Shown: positions 7,734 to 17,006 of the stretch, piece by piece | Position numbering within the stretch: position 1 is the stretch's first letter | Layout: each line of letters opens with the position of its first letter | Assembly (NCBI GenBank): GCA_910585645.1 | Contig: CAJUFP010000001.1 | Span: 1-64,000 of the forward strand | DNA length: 64,000 nt | Direction: 5' to 3' | From: an uncultured Hungatella sp. | Lineage (GTDB): Bacteria > Bacillota > Clostridia > Lachnospirales > Lachnospiraceae | Notes under the pieces: generated by a model | Databases searched by the model: none | Told to the model about the DNA's origin: nothing | Seen by the model: only the letters and a program-made list of their open reading frames with translations | Position numbers and translations under genes: made by a program

Positions 7734-9205
7734 GTGTGTTGATTGTTGATGATGAGGCTCCCATCAGGGATTGGGTGGAATACTGTCTAAAGCGGGAGCC
7801 GGAAAAAATACAGATCCTGGGCGTGGCCAAAAGCGGGGAGGAGGCTTGTTCCCTGGTGAAAAACCAGATCCCGGGAGTGATCATTACCGATATCCGCATG
7901 CCGGGTATGAGCGGCCTGGAACTGATGAAATACATGCGTGAGCGGGCGCCCTACACGGAGTTTATCATTCTGACCAACTACGCGGAGTTTTCTTACGCCA
8001 AGGAGGCGATCTCCTGGGGAGCCAGGGAATATCTGCTGAAATCGGAAATGAAAGCCGATGATCTGATCCGCATTTTAAATAAGATTGAGGAGGAAAAACT
8101 ACGGATCAGACACAGCAAAAAACAGCAGCGGCTTCCCAACGGCTTTGTGGATCTGTACGGCTTGTATCAGACGGACCAGGATTCCGCACGCAGGGAGTTT
8201 CTAACGGATATCGGCGTCCGGACAGAGGAGGCCTGCCAGGTCCTCTGTTTTGGCCAGAGCCGGCCTGAAAAACAGGGGGAGTTTTTCACTTCCCTGGCAG
8301 CCGCGGAGGGTGTGAGCCGCTGTATTCCGGCGTCAAGAAACGAATACCTGCTGCTGATCCTTCAGGACGCCCATCCAAGGAAGCTAAAAGGCGCGGGAAA
8401 ACGCATGGCTGAAAAAATCCTGGATTCCCGCAATACCGTGGTGGGGATCAGCCATTGTTTTTCGGATACGGAGGATTTTATTACGGGCTTAAAGCAGGCC
8501 ATCACGGCCTATGAGTACCATTTTCTTTCGGAAAATCAGCGAATGTTCGATTATGACAGTCTGGCCCTCTTACCTCAGCTTAATTTTGAGATGGTAAGGT
8601 CCAAATATCAGGAAATCCAGACAGCTTTATCGTACAATCAGTATGATCAGGCGCTGGTTTATCTGGAACAATGGTTTTCCATGTTAAAGGGCATCCGGGC
8701 CCAGGACGTGGAATGGGCCGTGGAACGATGCCGCCGTCTGGTCCTTATGGTGGAGGAGCAGTGTTTTCATTTGGACCCTTCTGAGGAGAGGGAGGCCAAA
8801 ATAGGCTTTCTTCCGAAGAATTTATGGGAATGTAAAGATTATTGTGAGCAGCTGATCCAAAAGCTGTACGATAAAAAGAACGGGAAATATTCCCAGTCCA
8901 TTGAGCAGGCTCTGAACTATATTCACAACAATTATAATAAAGATATTTCCCTTGTCCACGTGGCCGGAAGCATCTTCCGGTCTCCCGAATATTTTTCCAG
9001 GCTTTTTAAGGAGGAGGTGGGGGAGAATTTCAGCACTTACCTGATACGCTACCGCCTAAACCGCGCCCGGGAGATGCTGAAAAAGACGGATATGAAGATA
9101 TCGGAGATCTCCTATCAGGTAGGCTACTCCACTCAGAGTTATTTTTCACGCCTTTATAAAAAATATATGGGGAAAACTCCGGAGGAAGAGCGCTCTAAAT
9201 CATAA
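7727..9205 (+). CDS. YesN-type response regulator with AraC DNA-binding domain
   Basis: A 492-residue regulator. The receiver domain has Asp8/Asp9 and the phosphorylation site Asp55 (TDIRMPGMSG). A long central linker follows (about 140-385), then a C-terminal AraC/XylS domain with two helix-turn-helix units (SLVHVAGSIFRSPEYFSRLF and KISEISYQVGYSTQSYFSRL). The ATG lies inside the last codons of the kinase gene, so the two are coupled. YesMN pairs generally activate a neighbouring transporter or glycan operon, but no such target lies next to it; the nearest is the convergent nucleoside operon. A bidirectional terminator follows directly. Confidence 0.93.
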   Translation: MLSVLIVDDEAPIRDWVEYCLKREPEKIQILGVAKSGEEACSLVKNQIPGVIITDIRMPGMSGLELMKYMRERAPYTEFIILTNYAEFSYAKEAISWGAREYLLKSEMKADDLIRILNKIEEEKLRIRHSKKQQRLPNGFVDLYGLYQTDQDSARREFLTDIGVRTEEACQVLCFGQSRPEKQGEFFTSLAAAEGVSRCIPASRNEYLLLILQDAHPRKLKGAGKRMAEKILDSRNTVVGISHCFSDTEDFITGLKQAITAYEYHFLSENQRMFDYDSLALLPQLNFEMVRSKYQEIQTALSYNQYDQALVYLEQWFSMLKGIRAQDVEWAVERCRRLVLMVEEQCFHLDPSEEREAKIGFLPKNLWECKDYCEQLIQKLYDKKNGKYSQSIEQALNYIHNNYNKDISLVHVAGSIFRSPEYFSRLFKEEVGENFSTYLIRYRLNRAREMLKKTDMKISEISYQVGYSTQSYFSRLYKKYMGKTPEEERSKS

Positions 9206-9211
9206 CATTCC

Positions 9212-9247
9212 AAAAGGGAGCCGCCTCGTTTGACAGCTCCCTTTTTT
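9212..9247. terminator. Bidirectional Rho-independent terminator
   Basis: AAAAGGGAGC (9212-9221) pairs with GCTCCCTTTTTT (9236-9247) around a 14-nt loop. The stem has A-runs on one side and T-runs on the other, so it can stop both the YesMN operon and the convergent nucleoside operon, whose stop codon is at 9249. Confidence 0.85.
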
Positions 9248-9248
9248 C

Positions 9249-11210
9249 TTAGTCTGTGTTTCCCTCTGCTTCTCTTACCAGGCGGATCACGCGGCTGCTT
9301 CCCAGCCGGCCAGCCCCCAGACGAAGGAAACGCCGGGCGTCTTCCAGCGTGGAGATCCCTCCTGCCGCCTTGATCTTTACGCCTTCTCCCACATGTTCCG
9401 CAAACAGTTCCACATCCTCAAAGGTGGCGCCAGAGGTGGAAAAGCCTGTGGAGGTCTTGATATAATCTGCCTGGGCGGATGTTACGACCTGGCACATGCG
9501 GATCTTTTCTTCTCTGGTGAGAAGGCAGGTCTCGATGATCACTTTGAGGATCCTGCCGCCGCACGCGGCCTTGACTTTTCGGATCTCCTGTTCTACCTGA
9601 TCAAACAGTCCGTCTTTGACCCATCCAAGGTTTATGACCATATCAATCTCATCGGCTCCGTCTTTGACGGCCTGCTCTGTCTCAAACACTTTTACTTCCG
9701 TGGAAGAGTATCCGTTCGGAAAGCCGACTACCGTGCAGAGCGCCATGTTCTCTCCCACATATTGTTTGGCCTGTCTGATGTAAGAGGGCGGAATGCACAC
9801 GGAGGCTGTGCCGTAAGCCATGGCTTCTTCACACAGCTGACGGACGGATTCCCAGCCGGCTGTCTGCGCCAGCTGTGTGTGGTCCACATGTCTTAATATT
9901 TCTTTTGGGTCCGTTATCCTGGCATAAACCAGTTTCCGCTCTTTTGGCTTCTCCTCCCCTATTTTATAGGCTGTTGTCAGCCGTTGTGCCGCGTCTTTGA
10001 CAAGTTTTTCGTCTGATGTGTACAAAACTGCCAGCGTGTCTCCTTCCTCCACATAGTCTCCGTATTTCTTTACCAGGCGGATTCCGGCGGACATATCGAT
10101 CACGTCTTCTTTTTTGCTTCTGCCGGCTCCCAGCCCCACGCAGGCCAGGCCGATCTCCTCGGCGTCCATAGCCTGTATGTATCCGGCTGATACGGCTTTT
10201 ACTGGTACTTGTATCTCTGCCTGTTTAAATTTGCCGGGATCTTTCACATACTGACTGTCTCCGCCCTGGCACTCTACCATTTCTATCAGTTTTTTTAACG
10301 CGGAGCCGTCCTCAATGGCTTTGCGGGCCATGGCCCGGCACTCTTCCACGGTTCCCTTTCCGGCCAGGAAAAGCATTGCCGAAGCCAGTTCCAGACATAC
10401 GAAGGTCAGATCTTTTGGCCCGCTGCCTTTGAGGGTTTCCACTGCTTCCGCCACCTCAAGGGAATTTCCGACGGCGTATCCAAGGGGTATATCCATATCC
10501 GTGATCAGGGCGCAGCACTGCCTCCCTGCCCTGGTTCCGATGGCCACCATCTTTTCGGCCAATCGGATGGAGTCGTCCAGGGTCTTCATAAACGCGCCGC
10601 TTCCCGTTTTTACATCCAGCACGATTCCGTCGCTTCCCGCCGCGATCTTTTTGCTCATAATGGAGGCGGCGATGAGAGGAACGCTGTCTATGGTAGCTGT
10701 TACGTCCCGAAGCGCATACAGCTTTTTATCCGCGGGAACCATATTGCCTGACTGTCCGATTACCGCTATATTGCAGCGGTTTACAATATCGTAAAATTCG
10801 TCTTTGGGAATGGCTGTGCGCATCCCTGGTATGCTTTCCATTTTATCTACGGTACCGCCGGTATGGCCAAGGCCCCGCCCTGAGACTTTTGCCACCTTCA
10901 CTCCCAGGGAGGCTACGATGGGGCCTACGATCAGCGTGGTCTTGTCCCCCACGCCTCCGGTGCTGTGCTTGTCCACCTTGATCCCCTGGATGGCTGACAG
11001 ATCCGCCATTTCCCCGGAGGAGGCCATGGATAGGGTCAGCTCCGTCATCTCCTCGTCTGTCATCCCTTTAAAGCAGATAGCCATCAGCATGGCTGCCATC
11101 TGATATTCCGGGATCCTGTCTTCTGTAAATTCCCGGACGATGTACCGGATTTCTTCTTTTGTCAGGGCTTCTCCGGCTTTTTTCTTTTCAATCAGATCAT
11201 ACATTCTCAT
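9249..11210 (-). CDS. Fused pyrimidine-nucleoside phosphorylase / deoxyribose-phosphate aldolase
   Basis: One 653-residue polypeptide joins two enzymes of deoxynucleoside catabolism. Residues 1-432 are a complete Pdp/DeoA phosphorylase with the phosphate/nucleoside signature KHSTGGVGDKTTL (81-93) and the C-terminal barrel-sandwich region. Residues about 435-645 are a complete DeoC aldolase with Asp523 (EIDMVIN), the Schiff-base Lys585 (YIKTSTGF) and Lys614 (KAAGG). Pdp splits pyrimidine (deoxy)nucleosides to base and (deoxy)ribose-1-phosphate; DeoC cleaves deoxyribose-5-phosphate to glyceraldehyde-3-phosphate and acetaldehyde. The mutase step between them is not in the fusion. The start at 11210 is chosen because AGGAG precedes it by 9 nt. 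Last gene of the nucleoside operon. Confidence 0.93.
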   Translation of the reverse strand: MRMYDLIEKKKAGEALTKEEIRYIVREFTEDRIPEYQMAAMLMAICFKGMTDEEMTELTLSMASSGEMADLSAIQGIKVDKHSTGGVGDKTTLIVGPIVASLGVKVAKVSGRGLGHTGGTVDKMESIPGMRTAIPKDEFYDIVNRCNIAVIGQSGNMVPADKKLYALRDVTATIDSVPLIAASIMSKKIAAGSDGIVLDVKTGSGAFMKTLDDSIRLAEKMVAIGTRAGRQCCALITDMDIPLGYAVGNSLEVAEAVETLKGSGPKDLTFVCLELASAMLFLAGKGTVEECRAMARKAIEDGSALKKLIEMVECQGGDSQYVKDPGKFKQAEIQVPVKAVSAGYIQAMDAEEIGLACVGLGAGRSKKEDVIDMSAGIRLVKKYGDYVEEGDTLAVLYTSDEKLVKDAAQRLTTAYKIGEEKPKERKLVYARITDPKEILRHVDHTQLAQTAGWESVRQLCEEAMAYGTASVCIPPSYIRQAKQYVGENMALCTVVGFPNGYSSTEVKVFETEQAVKDGADEIDMVINLGWVKDGLFDQVEQEIRKVKAACGGRILKVIIETCLLTREEKIRMCQVVTSAQADYIKTSTGFSTSGATFEDVELFAEHVGEGVKIKAAGGISTLEDARRFLRLGAGRLGSSRVIRLVREAEGNTD

Positions 11211-11227
11211 AATTTTGTTCTCCTGTG

Positions 11228-13477
11228 TCAAATGAGTCTGTTTACCCAGATCGGGCTGGTCCACGCCATATGTTCATCTTCCTGTATGACTTTCACATAG
11301 TAGCAGTCTCCGTTTTTCCACCGGGGATCTGTATAAGAGAAATCACAGATCCCGTCCGCGGCTTCTTTCTGCGCCAATACATGGTTATTCTTCACGATCT
11401 GCACGTTAGCTTTGTCCACCGCCATGACGCTGACATCCAGAACAACCGGCTCTCCTTCTTTTATCTTGATCTCCTGGCCCATATGGGCGGTGCCTGCCTT
11501 CAGAGATGCCAGGATCCTGGCGCCTGTAGTCGCGTAGGTAAACCGGTCGTACATGGCGTCGTAGATGGCCTCCCGGCTAAATTCCGGGACGATCACCGCG
11601 AAAATCCCGCCTTCTACACCGTGCTCCATCTGATGGGAGTCGCTTCCTGCCGTAAAGCCTATGCGGTATCGTTTTGCCAGGGCATCCTGCACGGAGCGTC
11701 CCTCCATCTTTTTTATATTCTTTGTATATTTAGACCGGCTTTCAAAGTCCTCGAAGTTGGCGTGTCTGGAAAAGATCTCCGCCAGACGCTGGATCTGTTC
11801 ATCATGGAAATCCCAGTCCGTAGCAGCGCTGACAACGACCCAGTCTGCTGCCGGATGATGGGGAAACGCCATGGCTTTGTATTCTTTCAGACTTTCAAAC
11901 AGTTTAAAGGGCGTCATGCCTCCCACGTCGCCGGACCGGAAGATGTCTCCCTCATCTCCCCGATAATAGATATTTTTGTGCCCGTAATCGTACCGATACT
12001 CATTTGGGGTCCACTCGTATGCCAGAAAGCAGGACAGTTCTCCGTCTGTGTTCATCAGGCGGTTGGTTGTCCGCATCCACTCCCACTCTGACTGGGAGAT
12101 CCAGTCCGGATAGCAGTCATGGTCTGTGAGGGCGGTAAAGTCAAGATCGGCTTTCGCCCTCGCGTAGTGGTAATACTGGTCGATCTCCCCCGCGCCGTCT
12201 GAGATCCCGCTCTGTCCATGAATGTCTCCAAATAACAGCATGCTGCCCTCGTACCCGTTTTTCTTAAGCCATGCCTCTACCTCATCTTTTGTTCTGCTTT
12301 CAAATTTCTTTTCTGTGGGGATGGGCTGGACAAACCTGTCAACGGAGTTTTCTACCTCATGGTCAAAAAACGGCTCCATCTCGTTTATATCCATCACGTT
12401 GTAAATAATACTGGCATTGCGGTCAAAATGTCCGTTTTTATTGGCGTACTGCCATAGGAGATGAACGCGGTCTTCTTCGTCCACCATAACCGCCGGGTGA
12501 ACCGCGCAGTGCCCGTCATTGTAGGACATTACAACCGGCTCGGACCACTGGCCTCCTTTTTTTCTGTAGCGCACATTGATATTGTATTTTCCCCATGTAT
12601 AGGCAAATACATTGGTGCCTTTTTTGTTGGAGGACGCCGAAATATCATGGTACCAGTTTTTGTTGGTGGACAGGGCCTGACTGTGCTCACAGATCACCTG
12701 ACCGTCTTCCATGCGGATGTCTGCCACACAGTAGGAAAATACTGCCAATGCCCCTAACTCGTACCAGCACACTGCCGCGCCCTGGGCCGTGGGGATCACG
12801 ATGGGGCGCGTCCCCCAAAGTTTGGTGCTGTTGACCTTTACTTCTTTGCTCCACCCATGGCTTCCTTTTACTCTCACGAAAATGTCATATGTATTTTTAT
12901 CTTTCTCGCCGGCATGTTCCTGGTAGGAGTCGTATACCATATAGGTATTGCCGTCTCCGCCTACGCAGCCTGTGGGGCGGTAGGCTTTTTGGGATTCTGA
13001 GATGACTTCCGCCAAAGAAACGGATGTCTCGGACAGGTACTGTTTTACGCATCTGCTGAATCCTTTTCCCTGATCATTGTACACCACCGCCAGTTGATCT
13101 CCCTCTACAAAGAGGAAGGGATAGAATAAAGCTTCTCCTTTGGCCACGGTTATGACAGGGCTGCAGCTTCCTTCTTTCATATAGCGGGCAAGGATCTGCC
13201 ATCCTTTGCCGGCAGTCTCTGACCACGCGTACCAGACGGCGTCTCCAAAGGAGCATATGACCGGGCGCAGGGCCTCTCCTTCTCCTGAAATCTTCTTCTT
13301 GTCCCGCACCTGCCCGGATTCCAGTGTGCCCCCATAGACGGCGTCATGGCGGTTTTTATATTCCTGCCAGCAGACATACAGCTTCTTGTCTTCTCCCATG
13401 GCGATGCCCGGGTACTGGCTGCTGCTGTCCAAAATGTCTGTCAGTTGTCTGCTTCTGGTTTTCATAAATTCACTCAT
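11228..13477 (-). CDS. Beta-propeller plus PHP-like (DUF3604-type) putative metallohydrolase
   Basis: A 749-residue protein without signal peptide or membrane segment. The N-terminal half (about 1-380) is repetitive, with Trp/Tyr-rich blades such as YVCWQEYKN, VWYAWSE and VCWYELG, like a sialidase-type beta-propeller. The middle (about 400-690) has metal-binding-type motifs of the PHP/DUF3604 group: FGDIHGQSGISDGAG, TALTDHDCYPD, FPHHPA and GSDSHQ. A small beta domain closes the protein. DUF3604 proteins are poorly characterised and presumed hydrolases. Its place between nucleoside permeases and the nucleoside phosphorylase suggests a nucleoside or nucleotide-like substrate, but that is inference. 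AAAGGA precedes the ATG at 13477 by 9 nt. Confidence 0.75.
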   Translation of the reverse strand: MSEFMKTRSRQLTDILDSSSQYPGIAMGEDKKLYVCWQEYKNRHDAVYGGTLESGQVRDKKKISGEGEALRPVICSFGDAVWYAWSETAGKGWQILARYMKEGSCSPVITVAKGEALFYPFLFVEGDQLAVVYNDQGKGFSRCVKQYLSETSVSLAEVISESQKAYRPTGCVGGDGNTYMVYDSYQEHAGEKDKNTYDIFVRVKGSHGWSKEVKVNSTKLWGTRPIVIPTAQGAAVCWYELGALAVFSYCVADIRMEDGQVICEHSQALSTNKNWYHDISASSNKKGTNVFAYTWGKYNINVRYRKKGGQWSEPVVMSYNDGHCAVHPAVMVDEEDRVHLLWQYANKNGHFDRNASIIYNVMDINEMEPFFDHEVENSVDRFVQPIPTEKKFESRTKDEVEAWLKKNGYEGSMLLFGDIHGQSGISDGAGEIDQYYHYARAKADLDFTALTDHDCYPDWISQSEWEWMRTTNRLMNTDGELSCFLAYEWTPNEYRYDYGHKNIYYRGDEGDIFRSGDVGGMTPFKLFESLKEYKAMAFPHHPAADWVVVSAATDWDFHDEQIQRLAEIFSRHANFEDFESRSKYTKNIKKMEGRSVQDALAKRYRIGFTAGSDSHQMEHGVEGGIFAVIVPEFSREAIYDAMYDRFTYATTGARILASLKAGTAHMGQEIKIKEGEPVVLDVSVMAVDKANVQIVKNNHVLAQKEAADGICDFSYTDPRWKNGDCYYVKVIQEDEHMAWTSPIWVNRLI

Positions 13478-13495
13478 ATGGTTTTTGTCCTTTCA

Positions 13496-14410
13496 TCATT
13501 CATCATCATATTTGCCTACGCCTTCCGGCGCTTTTATATGTTTTACTCCAATGGTCAGCACCAGCAGCGTCACCAGATACGGCAGCATCTGGATCAGCTG
13601 GGTCGGAACCGCCCCTCCCTGAAAATAAATCTGCAGGGCGTCGCAGAATCCGAACAGAAGCGCGCAGACGATCACGCCTGCCGGATTATATCTTGAGAGA
13701 ATCGCCACGGCCACGGCAATATATCCCCGTCCGGCTGTCATGTCCCGGACAAACATATCCATGTGGTTCAGGGAAAGGAACGCGCCTCCGAAACCTGCCA
13801 GCATTCCGCAGATCAGTACCGCGATGTATTTTATCTTGTGAACCCGGATTCCCATGGTAGCCGCGGCTTTTGGATTTTCTCCTACCATCCTTAACCGAAG
13901 GCCGAACCTGGTTTTAAACAGCGCAAACCAGCTTACCAGCACCATGAGAGCCATGATATAGGCGTTGACGGACAGTTTGCCCAGGATCGGTCCCACCATG
14001 GGGATCCCCAGAAGGAATCCTGCCGTGGTCTGGACGCTTGCCACCTGGGGGGAGTTGCCCCGGTTATTCCAAAGCAGCTGCATCAGCAGCGTTGTCGCGG
14101 CCAGGGCCAGCAGATTAAGACCAATGCCGCTGATTACCTGGTTTACTTTGTACCGCACGCTGAGCAGTCCGTGGAGAATACCGATCAACATGCCTCCTGC
14201 CATGCCGCACAGAAAACCGATCCAGGCATTGTGAAAGAAATAGGAACCTGCCACGCCAAAAAACGCTCCCACCATCATCATGCTTTCCAGTCCTAATGCC
14301 ATAATTCCGCTCCTTACGGAAAATACGCCTCCCACAGCGGCAAAGACCAGCGGAATGGACATGACGATGGTTGATACAAGAATCGAATCCAAACTATGTA
14401 AAAAATCCAT
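13496..14410 (-). CDS. BMP-type nucleoside ABC transporter permease (NupQ-like)
   Basis: A 304-residue membrane protein of the branched-chain-permease/BMP family, with about eight to ten hydrophobic segments. It forms the translocation channel with the permease encoded just upstream, whose end it overlaps by 17 nt. Family motifs include the GLESMMMVGAFFG and GGAFLSLNHMDMF regions. The order lipoprotein-ATPase-permease-permease equals nupNOPQ of Bacillus subtilis (guanosine/nucleoside import), and the phosphorylase-aldolase downstream supports nucleosides as cargo. Confidence 0.88.
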   Translation of the reverse strand: MDFLHSLDSILVSTIVMSIPLVFAAVGGVFSVRSGIMALGLESMMMVGAFFGVAGSYFFHNAWIGFLCGMAGGMLIGILHGLLSVRYKVNQVISGIGLNLLALAATTLLMQLLWNNRGNSPQVASVQTTAGFLLGIPMVGPILGKLSVNAYIMALMVLVSWFALFKTRFGLRLRMVGENPKAAATMGIRVHKIKYIAVLICGMLAGFGGAFLSLNHMDMFVRDMTAGRGYIAVAVAILSRYNPAGVIVCALLFGFCDALQIYFQGGAVPTQLIQMLPYLVTLLVLTIGVKHIKAPEGVGKYDDE

Positions 14411-15470
14411 TTTTTCTCCTTCCTGCCATCAGAATCTCTTTCACCAGAAGGGGAGCTGCCACCAGGATGACTACCAGAGCCTGTATTACGTTTATAAAGT
14501 CTGTGGGAATGCTGGTGGTCCGGTTTAAAACCATGGCTCCTGAGCGGAGAGCCCCGAAGATTACGCCCGCGAAGATCACGCCAACCGGATTTTCTCCTGC
14601 CAGCGCAGCCACCGCGATACCGTCAAATCCGTATCCCGGCGAAAATCCTTCTATATATCTCCGGTCCACTCCTGTGACATGGCAGGCTCCTGCCAATCCG
14701 GCGATGGCGCCGCTGATAAACATGGCAGTTACCATCATCTTCCCCACGTCGATGCCTGCTGTCTCGGCTGCTTTGCTCCCCATTCCCACACAGCGGATCT
14801 CGTATCCTTTTACGGTCCGTTCCATAAAGAACTTGACGGCCACGCAGGCCAGCACAGCCAGCACAATGGCAAAGGTCAGCTGATATTTTGCAATGATCCG
14901 GGGAAGCATGGCTGTAGGCAGAACTTTTTCTGTCTGGGACACCGCTCCTTCTGCTTTCAATGGTCCGTTGACCAAGTAGGAGCAGAAGAGTTTTGCGATC
15001 TCATTGAGCATGATCGTGGCAATCACTTCATTGGAGCCGAATTTTATCTTTAAAACGCCTACAAAGGCCGCGAATATTCCGCCTGCTGCCATTCCCAGAA
15101 TCAGGGTTAACGGCAGGTGAAGAATGACGGGAAGCCCCAGATCCAGATTGCCCAGAATGGCTGCCGTCATAGCGCCAAACAAAAGCTGGCCTTCTACTCC
15201 AAGGTTGATCAGAGTGGTTTTTTTGGCAAGAGTGAACGCAAGGCCGGTAAAAATCAGCGGGGTGGCCTGGGTAAGGGTCTGGGCCAGACCGCTTTTGCTT
15301 TGGAACGCCCCGGCAAAGATGGCGCCGAATGCTTCAAAGGGGTTGTATCCGCACACAGCCATGATGATCCCGCTGATCATGATGGCCAGGATCAGGGAAA
15401 CGATTGGCAGCATCACTCCATTTATCTCAAATGGCCCTGGGATTTTTTGTTTTTTCTGCTCACGTCTCAA
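14394..15470 (-). CDS. BMP-type nucleoside ABC transporter permease (NupP-like)
   Basis: A 358-residue permease, the larger of the two in this transporter. Residues 1-25 are basic and cytoplasmic, followed by multiple hydrophobic segments. The GVEGQLLFGAMTAAILG and GFDGIAVAALAGENPVG stretches are typical of the BPD_transp_2 family. Its start overlaps the ATPase gene by 11 nt and its end overlaps the second permease by 17 nt, so the subunits are translationally coupled. Confidence 0.88.
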   Translation of the reverse strand: MRREQKKQKIPGPFEINGVMLPIVSLILAIMISGIIMAVCGYNPFEAFGAIFAGAFQSKSGLAQTLTQATPLIFTGLAFTLAKKTTLINLGVEGQLLFGAMTAAILGNLDLGLPVILHLPLTLILGMAAGGIFAAFVGVLKIKFGSNEVIATIMLNEIAKLFCSYLVNGPLKAEGAVSQTEKVLPTAMLPRIIAKYQLTFAIVLAVLACVAVKFFMERTVKGYEIRCVGMGSKAAETAGIDVGKMMVTAMFISGAIAGLAGACHVTGVDRRYIEGFSPGYGFDGIAVAALAGENPVGVIFAGVIFGALRSGAMVLNRTTSIPTDFINVIQALVVILVAAPLLVKEILMAGRRKNGFFT

Positions 15471-16992
15471 CTTGTTTTCCCTCCTCTCCCCTGCCGCCTC
15501 CGGTCATCCACAGCCCCAGTTCTGTTTCGCTGGCCTGGCCGGCTCTGAACTCTTTTTCGATCTTTCCGTCATAGATCACGCCGATCCGGTCGCTCAGGCA
15601 GCGAACCTCATCCAGATCTGCTGAGATCAGAAGGATCGCCTTGCCCTCGTCTCTGAGATCCAGAAGTTTATTGTGGATGTATTCCATGGCTCCCACATCT
15701 ACGCCTCTTGTAGGCTGGGCCACAATGATGATGTCCGGATCCTCGCTGAATACTCTGGCTATAACCACCTTCTGCTGGTTGCCCCCTGAAAGAGAGCGGA
15801 CCAGGGCTTTTGTTCCGGAGGATTTGATCTTGTATGTATCTGACATTTTTTCCGAATACGCCTGGATATCTTTGATCTTCAAGAGTCCTTTGTCTGAAAA
15901 TCGGCTGTTTTGGTGATACCCAAGGATGATATTTTCTTCTATTGACATGTCCATGATCAGGCCTCTGGTCATGCGGTCTTCCGGTATATGTCCGACTCCG
16001 TTTCTAAGGAAGTGTTTCGCGTCTCCGTCAATGGTTTCTTTGCCTTTTGTAATGCTTCCTTCTTCTGGTTTGCGCAGGCCGGTCAATGTCTCGATCAGCT
16101 CTGTCTGTCCGTTTCCCTCAATGCCCGCGATACCGTAAATCTCTCCTTTATGAACCGTGATATTGATGTGGTCCAGCACTTTTTTCTGATTCCGGTCCAG
16201 AAGGGTCAGATCCGAAATCTTCAGGCAGGCTTCTCCGATTCCGGTATTTTCTCTCACAATCGCCAGATCCACGTCTCTTCCCACCATAAGCTTTGCCAGG
16301 TCGCTGGTCCCAAGCCCTTCAAGGCTAAGCCCCTGTTTTACCATCCTGCCGTCGCGAAGCACGGAGATCCGATCCGCGATCTCCATGGTCTCCTTTAGTT
16401 TATGGGTGATGATCACAATACTTTTTCCTTCGCTTTTCAGCTTTTGCATCACCCGAAACAGCTCTCCCACTTCCTGGGGGGTAAGTACGGCCGTAGGCTC
16501 GTCCAGGATCAGAATGTCCGCTCCCCGGTAAAGGGCTTTCAGGATTTCCACCCGCTGCTGCTCTCCCACGGAAAGGTCGGACACTTTCGCTGTGGGCGAA
16601 ATATGGAATCCGTACTGATCGATCATTTCCCCTACTTTTTTCACAGCTGTTTTATAGTCAAAGCGGATTCCTTTTACAGGCTCGCTTCCTACTACAATGT
16701 TCTCTGTTACGGTCATGACCTGAGCCAGCATAAAGTGTTGGTGAACCATGCCGATCCCCAGTTGGATGGCGTGATAGGGATCTTTTACGGCCTGTTTTGT
16801 TCCGTTGATCCAGATCTCGCCTTCATCGGGCCTGGTCATTCCGTACAAGATCTTCATCAGGGTTGATTTGCCGGCTCCGTTCTCCCCAAGGAGGGAATGG
16901 ATCTCTCCTTTTTCGACGCAAAAGTCGGCGTGATCCACAGCTGTCACCAGAGGGTACTGTTTGACTATCTGTTTCATAACAACCGCATCCAC
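15460..16992 (-). CDS. Nucleoside ABC transporter ATPase with two NBDs (NupO-like)
   Basis: A 510-residue protein with two ABC cassettes in tandem, as in the sugar/nucleoside (RbsA/NupO) group. The first cassette has Walker A GENGAGKSTLMK, signature LSVGEQQRVEIL and Walker B ILILDEPTAVL. The second is degenerate: its Walker A is GIEGNGQTELIE, lacking the catalytic Lys-Ser/Thr, while the signature LSGGNQQKVVIAR is kept. This asymmetry is normal for the family. I choose GTG at 16992 because AGGAGG lies 7 nt upstream; in-frame codons further upstream would run into the lipoprotein gene. Confidence 0.92.
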   Translation of the reverse strand: MDAVVMKQIVKQYPLVTAVDHADFCVEKGEIHSLLGENGAGKSTLMKILYGMTRPDEGEIWINGTKQAVKDPYHAIQLGIGMVHQHFMLAQVMTVTENIVVGSEPVKGIRFDYKTAVKKVGEMIDQYGFHISPTAKVSDLSVGEQQRVEILKALYRGADILILDEPTAVLTPQEVGELFRVMQKLKSEGKSIVIITHKLKETMEIADRISVLRDGRMVKQGLSLEGLGTSDLAKLMVGRDVDLAIVRENTGIGEACLKISDLTLLDRNQKKVLDHINITVHKGEIYGIAGIEGNGQTELIETLTGLRKPEEGSITKGKETIDGDAKHFLRNGVGHIPEDRMTRGLIMDMSIEENIILGYHQNSRFSDKGLLKIKDIQAYSEKMSDTYKIKSSGTKALVRSLSGGNQQKVVIARVFSEDPDIIIVAQPTRGVDVGAMEYIHNKLLDLRDEGKAILLISADLDEVRCLSDRIGVIYDGKIEKEFRAGQASETELGLWMTGGGRGEEGKQVET

Positions 16993-17006
16993 AAATGTTC
17001 CTCCTA

